A stretch of DNA of 64,000 nt. It comes from Clostridium sp. UBA4108 (lineage in GTDB: Bacteria; Bacillota; Clostridia; Clostridiales; Clostridiaceae). The DNA lies in NCBI GenBank assembly GCA_002381695.1, contig DFXM01000020.1, positions 741,605-805,604 on the forward strand. The letters run 5' to 3'. Position numbers and translations under genes: made by a program. Position 1 is the first letter of the stretch, and each line of letters opens with the position of its first letter. Shown piece by piece: positions 9,191 through 18,182 of the stretch. Under the pieces are notes generated by a model. The model had not been told where the DNA came from and made no database searches. It saw only the letters and a program-made list of their open reading frames with translations.

Positions 9191-9346
9191 AATTATGAAA
9201 TACAGTCTCAATTGCAGTAAACACTTAATAGTTATGGATCAGAGGGATGGGAACTTGTAGGCATTTTGCAACAGGAGGACACTGAAGGTTGGGTACCGAA
9301 AAATTATAGTGATATGGTGACATTCAAAAGACAAGTAGAAAATTAA
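9191..9346 (+). pseudogene. DUF4177-like protein remnant
   Basis: In one frame: NYEIQSQLQ, stop, then TLNSYGSEGWELVGILQQED and GWVPKNYSDMVTFKRQVEN. The LNxxGxEGWELV motif followed by a closing TFKR strand is typical of small DUF4177 proteins, whose function is unknown. A stop codon at 9218-9220 interrupts it and no start is visible, so it is a decayed copy. Confidence 0.55.
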
Positions 9347-9387
9347 TAAAAATTATTTCTTTAGTGTTTAGCCATGTATTTTTGATG

Positions 9388-9413
9388 GAGCAGATTAAAT
9401 CTGCTCTTTTTAT
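9388..9413 (+). terminator. Rho-independent terminator
   Basis: GAGCAGAT, loop TAA, ATCTGCTC, then TTTTTAT. The next 380 bases up to the retron are very A+T-rich and contain no gene I can support; the retron promoter should lie there. Confidence 0.8.
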
Positions 9414-9813
9414 CTGTAAAGCTTAGATTTTGATATGGTCAAAAACTTATACGTAAAGTAAAAGATAAATTGTATTCTGGTTATTTATAAAATCTTAAAT
9501 ATAATTTTTATTTGATATAATTATATATTATCTTAAATTTCTAGCTAAAGGTTTGTATTCATTTATAACTTTTTTAATGATGTTAGTAAGTTAAACAATA
9601 GTTTTTAGAAGTTTTTTATGTGAATTAAGTTTATTTGCTCAATTACTAAGTAATATGGTATTTATGATGTATTTTTAACCAATTTCCATAACTGAGTTAT
9701 CAGTACTGTGATTTGATATTAATAAATATAGTTAAAATGTTAAATTTATGATAATATAAGGTATATATTGTTATAAATTTAATATAAAATTAGTAGCTGA
9801 TATGGTGATGTTA

Positions 9814-10728
9814 ATGGAAATTAAATATGATGAATTACAAATAAAAATAAAAAATACTGTAGAGCAATTTCATAATAAATATGGACAAGATTCTAGAACA
9901 AAAAATTTAAATGAGCTAGTTGGATTATGGCTTGATAATATAAACGATGAAGATAAAGAAATATTTTTGAAATTATTAAATAACTTTTCTTATTATAATA
10001 AGGAGAGTATTATAAAATATGCTAATTTTATCGGAGATGAAGTAACAAAAATTGATGATGATTTTAATGAAACTATTATATTACCATTAACAAATGAAAA
10101 AGGAATGAATGGTGCATATGAAATTGTACGAGCTATTCAGCAAGTAAATGGCTTAGATAAAAGTATCTGTCCAGTCAATTTGAAATATGTGGAAGATACT
10201 TATCCACTAAATAAAATTAAAAATATAATCATTGTAGATGATATTAGTGGAACAGGGATAACATTTGAGAAATCTGTGAAATATATGATAAATACATATG
10301 AAAAAATATTTATAGAAAAAAATATATACTTAAGCTGTATAGTAATGTCCGAAGAGGCTGAACTTAAAATTAGTAAAATGTGTATGAATGAAAATATGAA
10401 ATATTGGAGATATGATATTATAAAAAAAGCTTTTTCAGAAAATTATATTTTCTCAAATGTAATTGCAGAAAGTTCGAAAGAAAAGGTTAAAAAATATGAA
10501 TTGCTTTTAAATAATGGCAATGATAATAAAAATATTTTTGGATTTGGTAATAGTGAATTATTAGTTGCATTTTCTGATAATACTCCTAATAATACAATAT
10601 TAAGTTTCTGGAAAGAAGAAAAAGGGTGGAGACCTATTTTCCCACGAGTTAAAACACGTAAGGCTCCTTGGGCAAGAGAAATAAAAAACAATATGAAGCG
10701 TAATATAGCTAAAAATATAAGATCATAG
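9814..10728 (+). CDS. Retron effector: phosphoribosyltransferase-like (PRTase) protein
   Basis: 304 residues from ATG 9814, chosen because GGTGAT (a perfect anti-Shine-Dalgarno match) lies eight bases upstream; in-frame ATGs at 9802 and 9808 are possible. The centre has IIIVDDISGTGITFEKS, the PRPP-binding loop of type I phosphoribosyltransferases (about residues 138-155). Near the C-terminus, GWRPIFPRVKTRKAP is a distinctive conserved-looking patch. Ten bases downstream starts a small winged-helix-like gene, then a retron RNA and reverse transcriptase. PRTase-like proteins are known as retron effectors (type III in the Mestre scheme, as I recall), where the RNA-DNA hybrid and RT hold the toxin inactive until infection. 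The substrate of such effectors is inferred to be a nucleotide or ribosyl donor. Confidence 0.8.
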   Translation: MEIKYDELQIKIKNTVEQFHNKYGQDSRTKNLNELVGLWLDNINDEDKEIFLKLLNNFSYYNKESIIKYANFIGDEVTKIDDDFNETIILPLTNEKGMNGAYEIVRAIQQVNGLDKSICPVNLKYVEDTYPLNKIKNIIIVDDISGTGITFEKSVKYMINTYEKIFIEKNIYLSCIVMSEEAELKISKMCMNENMKYWRYDIIKKAFSENYIFSNVIAESSKEKVKKYELLLNNGNDNKNIFGFGNSELLVAFSDNTPNNTILSFWKEEKGWRPIFPRVKTRKAPWAREIKNNMKRNIAKNIRS

Positions 10729-10738
10729 GAATAAAAGT

Positions 10739-11116
10739 ATGGAGAAAATAATAGATTATGATAAAATTATAATATTACTATATATCAAAAGTTATTTTGA
10801 TACATATAGTTATGAAGAAATAAAAAATTGTTTAGGATTCTCATATATACAATTAGACGAAATTATTGGATCAATGATAAATGATAAAATGTTAAGATAT
10901 AATGAAAAATTTTTGATAGAAATAGATGAAGATGGATTAAATTTATTAGAAGAATTAAATTTAAGAGATGTTCAATTTGATGATATCATAAGTGATTATG
11001 AATCAGATATATTAGAGTGCATACAAATTGAAGGAAAACTAGAAATCAAAGATATATTTATTCCGAAGAACTTCCAAAAAAAATTTAAAGGATATAGTAA
11101 TAAAGAACTTTCCTAG
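10739..11116 (+). CDS. Retron accessory protein, winged-helix-like
   Basis: 125-residue acidic protein, unrecognised by full-length family. Its N-terminal 75 residues (KIIILLYIKSYFDTYSYEEI, then GFSYIQLDEIIGSMINDKML and RYNEKFLIEIDEDGLNLL) alternate helices with a short hairpin, as in winged-helix domains that read an HTH and a wing. The C-terminal half has another acidic helical segment ending in PKNFQKKFKGYSNKELS. It starts ten bases after the effector gene with only a weak AGGAAT site, suggesting coupled translation. Its last codons and the stop (TCC TAG) form the a1 strand of the retron RNA. By position it is the second effector subunit expected for PRTase-type retrons. Confidence 0.65.
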   Translation: MEKIIDYDKIIILLYIKSYFDTYSYEEIKNCLGFSYIQLDEIIGSMINDKMLRYNEKFLIEIDEDGLNLLEELNLRDVQFDDIISDYESDILECIQIEGKLEIKDIFIPKNFQKKFKGYSNKELS

Positions 11117-11334
11117 AGGTAATGAACGAGTCTGTTCATTGAAATGATAATGTTTCTAAATACAACAGCACTAATAAGTAAGTAGTTCGTTGGAGTAGTA
11201 TTATTAGTGCTGGCGGAGCCAGCATAATTAACTTATAAATTTATAAAAATAGATTTTTCAAATTAATATAGTGCTCATTTATAAGTTAATTATGCTATTT
11301 TTTAATATTAGATAGGAGTAGGAAAGTTCTTTAT
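11100..11334 (+). ncRNA. Retron msr-msd non-coding RNA
   Basis: Template RNA for the reverse transcriptase. ATAAAGAACTTTCCTA (11100-11115) and TAGGAAAGTTCTTTAT (11319-11334) are perfect 16-bp complements, the a1/a2 pair that closes retron RNAs. Inside, the msr part has a hairpin AATGAAC/GTTCATT (11121-11140, loop GAGTCT) and a 12-bp stem CAGCACTAATAA/TTATTAGTGCTG (11166-11212). The msd part is a perfect 20-bp stem, 11221-11240 with 11277-11296, around a 36-base loop. The branching guanosine and the exact DNA ends cannot be fixed by eye. Strand a1 overlaps the end of the upstream coding sequence; a2 ends 15 bases before the RT start codon. Confidence 0.9.
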
Positions 11335-11349
11335 ATATAAATAAATGAT

Positions 11350-12363
11350 ATGAATAATTATATAGAAAGATTAAGAGAAGAGTTAAATTTAAATAATTAT
11401 AGTGTTGAATATGAGAATTTATGCATAGAATATGCTGAAAGATTAATAATAAATAATCTTCCAGTAATTTTCGATAAAGAGCATTTGTCTTTACTTCTAG
11501 GAATAGAGGAAAAGTATTTGAATAAATTATTTATAATACCACATCGTTTTTACAAAACTTATAAGTTGAAGAAAAAAAAGAATGGTTTTAGAATTATATC
11601 GATACCAAATGTTAGATTAAAATGCATACAAAGATGGATTTTAGATAATATAATATATAATATACCAGTGTCAAACATAGCTACAGGATTTGTAAAGGAG
11701 AAGTCAATATTAACAAATGCAAAACAGCATGTAAATAAAAGTTTGGTTATAACAATGGATATTGAAAATTTTTTTCCATCAATATCATTTGAAAGAGTAT
11801 ATAATATTTTCTACTATTATGGTTATACAAAAGAAGTAGCATATATTCTTTCGAGAATATGCACATTGAATAATCAGTTACCGCAGGGGGCACCAACGAG
11901 TCCATATTTGGCAAATATAATATGCAAAAAAATGGATAAAAGAATTAATCAGTTGTGTAGGAAAATAAATGCTAGTTTTACTAGATACGCAGATGATATT
12001 ACAATATCAGGAGACAAAAATATTATTGAATATATTGGTTTGATTAGTAAGATAATTGAAGAAGAAGGTTTTAGAATTAATTCATTGAAGACTAGGGCTA
12101 TGTATCAAAATCGTAAACAGATGGTTACAGGGCTAATAGTTAATAATAAAATATCTGTTCCAAAAGAAAAAATTAGAAAATTAAGACAAGATATATACTA
12201 TATTAAAAAATATGGAGTTACAGATCATAATAAGAAAAGAAAGTGTAAATGTAAAAATATTAAGGAACATTTATATGGATTAGCTTATTTTATTGAAATG
12301 GTAGATAGTGATAAGGGGAAGAAATATATTGAAGAGTTAAATAAAATAAACTGGGATACATAA
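11350..12363 (+). CDS. Retron reverse transcriptase
   Basis: 337-residue reverse transcriptase. Retron hallmarks are all visible: NAKQH (NAxxH) at residues 123-127, catalytic MDIENFFPSI with Asp137, QGAPTSP at 179-185, TRYADDITIS with the YADD at 213-216, and the MVTGLIVN (VTG) thumb motif at 259-261. The basic C-terminus (KKRKCKCKNIKEH) would bind the msr stem. It uses the adjacent RNA at 11100-11334 as primer and template to make msDNA with a 2',5' branch. A terminator follows at 12416. Length and motifs are normal, so the enzyme should be active. Confidence 0.93.
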   Translation: MNNYIERLREELNLNNYSVEYENLCIEYAERLIINNLPVIFDKEHLSLLLGIEEKYLNKLFIIPHRFYKTYKLKKKKNGFRIISIPNVRLKCIQRWILDNIIYNIPVSNIATGFVKEKSILTNAKQHVNKSLVITMDIENFFPSISFERVYNIFYYYGYTKEVAYILSRICTLNNQLPQGAPTSPYLANIICKKMDKRINQLCRKINASFTRYADDITISGDKNIIEYIGLISKIIEEEGFRINSLKTRAMYQNRKQMVTGLIVNNKISVPKEKIRKLRQDIYYIKKYGVTDHNKKRKCKCKNIKEHLYGLAYFIEMVDSDKGKKYIEELNKINWDT

Positions 12364-12415
12364 ATTCTAATAGGATAAGTTGAGGTGTTTAGGTATTTAA
12401 ATACTTATTGGTTAT

Positions 12416-12449
12416 AGGCATATGATAAGATATCATATGTCTAGTTTTT
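12416..12449 (+). terminator. Terminator of the retron operon
   Basis: AGGCATATGATA, loop AGA, TATCATATGTCT, then AGTTTTTAT. A 12-bp stem with one G-U pair, 53 bases after the RT stop. Confidence 0.8.
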
Positions 12450-12529
12450 ATATAATATAATTACTAAAATATAACAACTGTATGATATAATCTTAATATA
12501 TTTAATTAATAAAATTTTTCATTAAGAAG

Positions 12530-14608
12530 GTGTATATTAGTTATATGGGTTATGTAGATTCCATTTTAGGATACCATGATTATAGCAATGAATTTGAATT
12601 CGATTTTGATAAGGAAATAACTCAACGTGTTTGGAGTTTGTTTATGGACAAACTTCAAGAGTTAGGCTATGAGTCAAGAATAGGCCAGGAAAATATGGCT
12701 CTTGATATATCTGATGCCATAAAAGCTAATCAAAATATAATAGTAGAGGCAGGGGTAGGAATAGGAAAATCATATGCATATTTAGCTCCATTGATGTATT
12801 ATAGCAAATTAACAGATAATCCAGTTGTAGTATCTACTTCTACCATTTCATTGCAAGAGCAATTAAAAGGTGATATTGATAAGTTATCAAAAATAATAGA
12901 TATAAAAGCAGATGTTGTACTTGCTAAGGGTATGACTCATTTTATTTGTAAAGATAGAGCTATTGATTATATGAGATATGATAAAAAAATTAATATAAAA
13001 TATCCATGGTTAAAAAATTGGATAGAGGACTGCAGTAATGGTGATAGATCAGAACTACCTTATCCTATAGATGAAAATATATGGAATAAAATTAATGTAA
13101 GCAGCTGTCAATCAAATTATTGTGATTACAAGTATAAATGTTATTATAAAGAAAAGAGAAATCTAATGTTATTTACAAAAGGAATCATTCTATGTAATCA
13201 TGATTTATTAGCAGCAGATATGCAAAAGAAGAAACAACATAAAGGTTCATTGCTATCGAAAGATATAAAGTTAATTGTAATAGATGAAGCTCATAATTTG
13301 GAAGATAAAGTAAGGAATATATTAAAACAAGAATATATACTAAGTGATGCTATCAAGACAATTAATGAAGCAGTTTATTTTATAGAAAAATCATATAAAT
13401 ATGATAATATTGAAAACAATGCTATTAAATTACTGAATGAACTATATATGGAGATTTGGAATCAAGTTCAAAAACAATATTTAGATATAAAACTAGGTGG
13501 CGATATTGAGAGATTTTATATAAATGTACAAGAAATACATAATAAATTAATACTATTATTGAAGTCTATAGATACAATTAATACAAAAGTACAATTGATA
13601 GATAGTGTTAAGTATGAATATCAGCAAAATGATATAATTGAAAAACTTGAAGATATTGAAGATTTTTTTAAGAATTTATCAAATGAAAATTCAAATATGT
13701 TATTTTGGATAGAATTGAGAGGAAAACGAGATACTTTTAAACATGTAGCAGTTATAGGGTGTCAAAAGGACTTAAATAAATCTATAAGGGATCTATTTTT
13801 TAAGTCTTCAGAGTTTAAGACAATTCTAACATCTGCAACGCTTACAAATAGCTTTAAAGGTAGAGAAGAGGAGAGATATTCATATATAATAAAAAATTTA
13901 GGTTTCCCAATAGATGAAACAGGATATCTCGCAGAACCTAAAGAATCGGACTATCTATATAATGAGAATGCTTTAGTATACTATAAAGAAGATATGCCAC
14001 ATCCAACTAAAGAGAGAGAAAAGTTCATTAGTAAATGTGTAGATGAAATAGTAGAATTATTATTTATTACAAATGGAAAATCATTAATTTTATTTACAGC
14101 AAAAAGTGATATGTTAGATATATATAGTGAATTGTTAAAAAAAGATCTTCCTTGGAAGTTATTAATACAGCAGTCTGGTTCGTCACAAGAATCCATTTTA
14201 TCTGAATTTAAGTTAGATGTGAATTCAGTATTACTAGGAACTGGTGCATTTTGGGAAGGAATTAGTATAGAAGGAGAACCACTATCTAATCTTATTATTG
14301 TTAGATTACCATTTCCAGTTCCGGATCCTATAATTGATTATAAAAAAAGTCTTTATAAGAATAATTCTGTGATGAAGGTTGATGTTCCTGAAATGTTAAT
14401 TAGACTTAGGCAAGGAATTGGACGATTAATACGTAAAAAAAGTGATAAAGGAATTGTAGCAATACTTGATCCAAGATTATCTGATTCTTATAATAGTCAA
14501 TATAAGGATGCAGCATGGGAAGCGCTTCCAATGAAAGTAAGAACTAATAATATTGATGTAGTTAAAGAATTTGTAGAAAAAAAATTGGATATTCAAAAAA
14601 TAGAATAA
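12530..14608 (+). CDS. DinG-like superfamily 2 DNA helicase with Fe-S cluster
   Basis: 692-residue ATP-dependent XPD/DinG-type helicase, expected to unwind 5'-3'. Walker A EAGVGIGKS (residues 73-81), STSTISLQEQL motif Ia, DEAH box VIDEAHNLED, and motif VI RQGIGRLIRK are present. Four Fe-S ligands are evident: a Cys after THFI, then SCQSNYC and YKCYY. The start is uncertain: GTG 12530 or ATG 12545; the AAGAAGG motif is too close to the first and rather far from the second. It stands 166 bases after the retron terminator, with its own terminator at 14661, so it is probably a separate transcription unit. DinG-type helicases serve replication-transcription conflict repair and also occur in defence islands. 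Confidence 0.85.
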   Translation: MYISYMGYVDSILGYHDYSNEFEFDFDKEITQRVWSLFMDKLQELGYESRIGQENMALDISDAIKANQNIIVEAGVGIGKSYAYLAPLMYYSKLTDNPVVVSTSTISLQEQLKGDIDKLSKIIDIKADVVLAKGMTHFICKDRAIDYMRYDKKINIKYPWLKNWIEDCSNGDRSELPYPIDENIWNKINVSSCQSNYCDYKYKCYYKEKRNLMLFTKGIILCNHDLLAADMQKKKQHKGSLLSKDIKLIVIDEAHNLEDKVRNILKQEYILSDAIKTINEAVYFIEKSYKYDNIENNAIKLLNELYMEIWNQVQKQYLDIKLGGDIERFYINVQEIHNKLILLLKSIDTINTKVQLIDSVKYEYQQNDIIEKLEDIEDFFKNLSNENSNMLFWIELRGKRDTFKHVAVIGCQKDLNKSIRDLFFKSSEFKTILTSATLTNSFKGREEERYSYIIKNLGFPIDETGYLAEPKESDYLYNENALVYYKEDMPHPTKEREKFISKCVDEIVELLFITNGKSLILFTAKSDMLDIYSELLKKDLPWKLLIQQSGSSQESILSEFKLDVNSVLLGTGAFWEGISIEGEPLSNLIIVRLPFPVPDPIIDYKKSLYKNNSVMKVDVPEMLIRLRQGIGRLIRKKSDKGIVAILDPRLSDSYNSQYKDAAWEALPMKVRTNNIDVVKEFVEKKLDIQKIE

Positions 14609-14660
14609 GTTAATAAGTGTTTAATTGAGAGGAATATTGGAGTGGGATAAAGTAAAAATA

Positions 14661-14695
14661 TATAAAAGAAGAGCTGTTTTAGCTCTTCTTTTATA
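14661..14695. terminator. Bidirectional terminator
   Basis: TATAAAAGAAGAGCT, loop GTTTT, AGCTCTTCTTTTATA, a perfect 15-bp stem between the helicase gene and the convergent XRE gene. Confidence 0.85.
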
Positions 14696-14767
14696 TATTT
14701 CTGTTAATTTTAATAATATAGACTAGAATATATTTACAATATACATACAATTCTAAATAATATTATA

Positions 14768-14989
14768 TTATTCCTTAAATAATTCTTCAATACTTACATT
14801 TAGAACTATTGAAAAAGTTTTAATTTCAAAATCTAAAATTTCTCTATTTCCATTTTCAATTTTAGAAATCATTGGTCTATCGATTTCTAAACCATGAGTT
14901 TGCAGTTTAGCTAATAGCTCTTCCTGAGTTAAGCCCAACCTCTTTCTAAGAAACTTAATTCTTTTTCCAATAATATTTCTTTCTTTCAT
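14768..14989 (-). CDS. XRE-family helix-turn-helix regulator
   Basis: 73-residue DNA-binding protein, almost entirely a Cro/C1-type HTH: IIGKRIKFLRKRLGLTQEEL, then SKIENGNREI and a final helix VSIEELFKE. I chose ATG 14989, preceded by AGGATTG; the open frame extends 25 codons upstream but that part is unlike protein. It is divergent from the zinc-ribbon nuclease gene, and the 184-base gap contains two copies of TGTGT-N7-ACACA, which are good candidates for its operators. It probably represses itself and the nuclease. Confidence 0.85.
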   Translation of the reverse strand: MKERNIIGKRIKFLRKRLGLTQEELLAKLQTHGLEIDRPMISKIENGNREILDFEIKTFSIVLNVSIEELFKE

Positions 14990-15046
14990 AAAATCAATCC
15001 TAACAAAACTTATAGTATTGATTTTAGTAAAAGTTTTACAAAAAAA

Positions 15047-15141
15047 TGTGTTATAAGTACACAAAATGAAATTTATTTAAATATCATGATTAGAATAATT
15101 TATAGCATAGAGAAAACAATAATATGTGTACTAAATACACA
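15047..15141. promoter_or_regulatory. Paired operator-like sites TGTGT-N7-ACACA
   Basis: Two 17-base sites with identical half-sites: TGTGTTATAAGTACACA at 15047-15063 and TGTGTACTAAATACACA at 15125-15141. They lie in the divergent gap between the XRE regulator (start 14989) and the nuclease (start 15174), one near each gene. Confidence 0.65.
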
Positions 15142-15173
15142 ATATATTAATAGTAAAAATAGAGGATGATAAA

Positions 15174-16001
15174 ATGAATAGAAATAAAGAAGAAGTAAAG
15201 TTATGTCCTGCTTGTAAAAGACCTATGCTACTAAAAAGAGGTAAATACGGTATGTTTTGGGGGTGCTCTATGTATCCGAAGTGTAAAGTTAGTATGGATG
15301 CAACTGGAGAAAAGATAAAGCTATTAGAGTTAGAAGTTATAAATATAGATTATTTAAATGTTATTAAAAATGGAGATATTAAAAAATTAATAAATGAGTG
15401 TGCTGAAAAAGATGCAAAACTAAATGATATGTTAAAGAAATCGAGTAATATAAATGAATGTATGGAAGATAACAATATATGTTCTAGAATATTAGGGTAT
15501 TTACATAAATTAAAAAGATATCTAGATTTATCAAAATTTGTATATGGGATTTATTTAGTTAGGGGGATTTTAACAAGCAATTATAAATATTGGATAAATA
15601 ATTTAGAGCATAACAAAAATTATATTGAAAAAGATGTGAAGAAGGTAATATTAAATAATTGGAATAAGAGCATATTTAATGTTATGGATCTTAAAATGAT
15701 TGGAGAAGAAATTTTTATTGGAGATATTAAAGAAGGTGGAGGAGTAATAGATATTTTAGCAAGAGAAGCAAAAACTGATACCTATGTTCTAATAGAAATA
15801 AAAGGTCCAAATAGAAATGGAAGAGTAGCATGGGGGCAACTTAAAGCGTATATAGAAACATATAAAAAATTTCATAATAATAATGTAAAAGGCATTATCG
15901 TTTCTAGAGGATACCCATTTGGAATATATGAAGAATCGTTTGGATTAATAAGTTATATTATAGAAGATAATAAAATAGCATTTATACCATGGAAAATATA
16001 A
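15174..16001 (+). CDS. Topoisomerase-type zinc ribbon fused to PD-(D/E)XK nuclease-like domain
   Basis: 275 residues. The N-terminus is a four-Cys zinc ribbon of topoisomerase type: LCPACKRPMLLKRGKYGMFW followed by GCSMYPKC (residues 7-42). A helical linker leads to a C-terminal nuclease-like core: GGGVIDILAREA, then YVLIEIKGP and the helix GQLKAYIETYKK, matching the D...ExK pattern of restriction-endonuclease-like folds (NucS/DUF91-like). No partner methylase is present. The gene is divergent from an XRE repressor and lies upstream of the broken topB. The substrate is unknown; a DNA-cleaving defence or repair role is inferred. Confidence 0.7.
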   Translation: MNRNKEEVKLCPACKRPMLLKRGKYGMFWGCSMYPKCKVSMDATGEKIKLLELEVINIDYLNVIKNGDIKKLINECAEKDAKLNDMLKKSSNINECMEDNNICSRILGYLHKLKRYLDLSKFVYGIYLVRGILTSNYKYWINNLEHNKNYIEKDVKKVILNNWNKSIFNVMDLKMIGEEIFIGDIKEGGGVIDILAREAKTDTYVLIEIKGPNRNGRVAWGQLKAYIETYKKFHNNNVKGIIVSRGYPFGIYEESFGLISYIIEDNKIAFIPWKI

Positions 16002-16127
16002 AATTAATTAATAATAAACAATGATCTAGTAATATTTATAGAAAATTTTAATATCGTATATATACACTATATCAAATAGTGATAAATCAATGTGTATATA
16101 ATAGTGTACATATAGAATATAAAATGA

Positions 16128-18014
16128 AGCGGAGATGCTGGACGTGAAGGAGAGCTTGTGGCACGATGGATAATAGAAAAGGTTGGAGTTAGAAAGCCAA
16201 TAAAGAGGCTTTGGATATCTTCTCAGACAGATAAAGCTATATTAGAAGGCTTTAGAAATCTGAAACCTTCAGCACAATATGATAATTTATATAGAGCAGC
16301 AGAGTGTAGAGCAGAGGCAGATTGGGTAGTGGGTTTAAATATTACTAGAGCTCTTACTTGTAAGCATAATGCTCAACTAACTGCAGGACGTGTGCAATCT
16401 GCAACCTTAGCTATGATAGTTAATCGTGAAGAGGAAATAAAAAATTTTAAACCAAAGGATTATTATGTAGTTAATGCAAAAGCTAAAGGTTTTGTTCTTC
16501 AATGGAGAGATAAAAATAATAATAGTAATATTTTTGAAGAAGATAGAGTAGATAAAGTTCTTTCAGCTACCAAGGGTAAAGATGGAAATATTGTGGATGT
16601 TACTGAAAGCTATAAAAAGCAATTTGCACCTTCACTTTATGACCTAACAGAGCTTCAAAGAGATGCAAATAGAATTTTTGGATATTCAGCTAAACAAACA
16701 TTATCTATAATGCAAAGACTGTATGAAAACTATAAAGTATTAACTTATCCTAGAACGGATTCAAGATATATTTCTACAGATATAGTGGCTACCTTGCCGG
16801 ATAGGTTAAAAGCAATTTCAATAGGAAGTTATAGAATTTGTGCAGAAGAAATACTAAGGGGTAAAATAAACGCTAATAAGAGTTTTGTAGATAATAGTAA
16901 GGTAAGTGACCACCATGCTATAATTCCAACAGAAGAAAGAGGAAACATAGCTCTTTTGAGTATTGAAGAAAGACATATCTATGATCTAGTAGTTAAAAGA
17001 TTCTTAGCAGTGATGTTACCTCCTTTTGAATATTTACAAACCACTATAACTGTAGATATTAATGGAGAAAATTTCGTAGCAAAGGGTAATGTTATAAAAG
17101 CAAAGGGCTGGAAAAAAGTATATGACAGAGCAGATGACCTAACAGAGGATGAGGATGAAAAAGACAGTCAGGTACTTCCTGTGGTTAAAAAGGGTGATAA
17201 GTTAAATATAACAGCAGTTGAAAGTAAAAAATTAAAGACAAAGGCACCAGCCAGATTTAATGAGGGAACTCTACTTTCAGCAATGGAAAAACCACAAAAA
17301 TATGTAAGTGTAGATAAGGTTTCTGCAAAAACCTTAGGGGAAACTGGTGGTATAGGAACAGTTGCTACAAGAGCTGATATAATAGAAAAGTTATATAACA
17401 TGTTCTATATAGAGAAGAACGGCAAAGAAATAGTTCCAACGGGTAAAGGTAAGCAATTAATAGAACTAGTTCCTGATGAATTAAAGTCACCTTTAATGAC
17501 TGCAAAATGGGAATTAGAATTAGAGCTTATAAGTAAAGGTAAAAAAGACCCGAGAGCATTTGTAGAGTCTATGAGAAAATATGCAGCAGAGTTAGTTCAG
17601 GATGTTAAGGGTAGCAGTGATAAATTTAAACATGATAACCTTACAGGTAAGAAATGCCCTGAATGTGGAAAGTATATGCTAGAGGTTAAAGGCAAACATG
17701 GAGTAATGAATGTATGTCAAGATAGAGCCTGTGGTCATAGAGAGAATGTAAGTAAGTTTACCAATGCAAGATGTCCAGAATGTAAGAAGAGATTAGAGCT
17801 TAGAGGGCAAGGAGAAGGACAAATTTATGTTTGTCCAGGGACTAACTGTAACTTTAGAGAAAAAGCATCCTCCTTTAATAAGAGATTTGACAATAAAGGA
17901 GATAAGGTAAATAAAAGAGATGTAAGTAATCGCTTAAAGCAGATGAAGAAAGAAGCAGAAGCTCCAATGAATTCAGCACTAGCAGATGCACTTGCAAAGT
18001 TAAATTTAAAATAA
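16128..18014 (+). pseudogene. topB: DNA topoisomerase III, 5'-truncated
   Basis: About 627 codons of a type IA topoisomerase that relaxes and decatenates DNA. Homology begins abruptly at GDAGREGELVARW (frame from 16128, right after a TGA at 16125), so roughly the first 100 residues, most of the TOPRIM fold with its first catalytic acid, are missing. A GTG at 16158 could still start translation. The catalytic tyrosine region TYPRTDSRY is intact, as is the GGIGTVATRADI segment. Two C-terminal zinc ribbons (CPECGKYML...CQDRACGH and CPECKKRLEL...CPGTNC) are complete. The 3' part shows no frameshift, which suggests recent loss of the 5' end, perhaps when the upstream island was joined here. Confidence 0.85.
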
Positions 18015-18058
18015 AACATATATTAGATAATAAACTTAGAATTTTAATGAGTTATAAA

Positions 18059-18087
18059 AATAGTGTGGATACTCCACACTATTTTTT
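18059..18087 (+). terminator. Rho-independent terminator of topB
   Basis: AATAGTGTGGA, loop TAC, TCCACACTATT, then TTTT. Confidence 0.9.
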
Positions 18088-18182
18088 AGGAGAGTAGATA
18101 AATTTTAAATTAGATATATTTTAAATTTATAAAATATATAAGTTTCAATAATATCTCTACATTAAATAAATTAACCTAAATA

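Noticed and set aside
16158..18014. Intact topoisomerase III
   Set aside because: A GTG start at 16158 would drop the TOPRIM N-terminus; the homologous frame continues a few codons upstream and then ends at a stop, so the gene is truncated.
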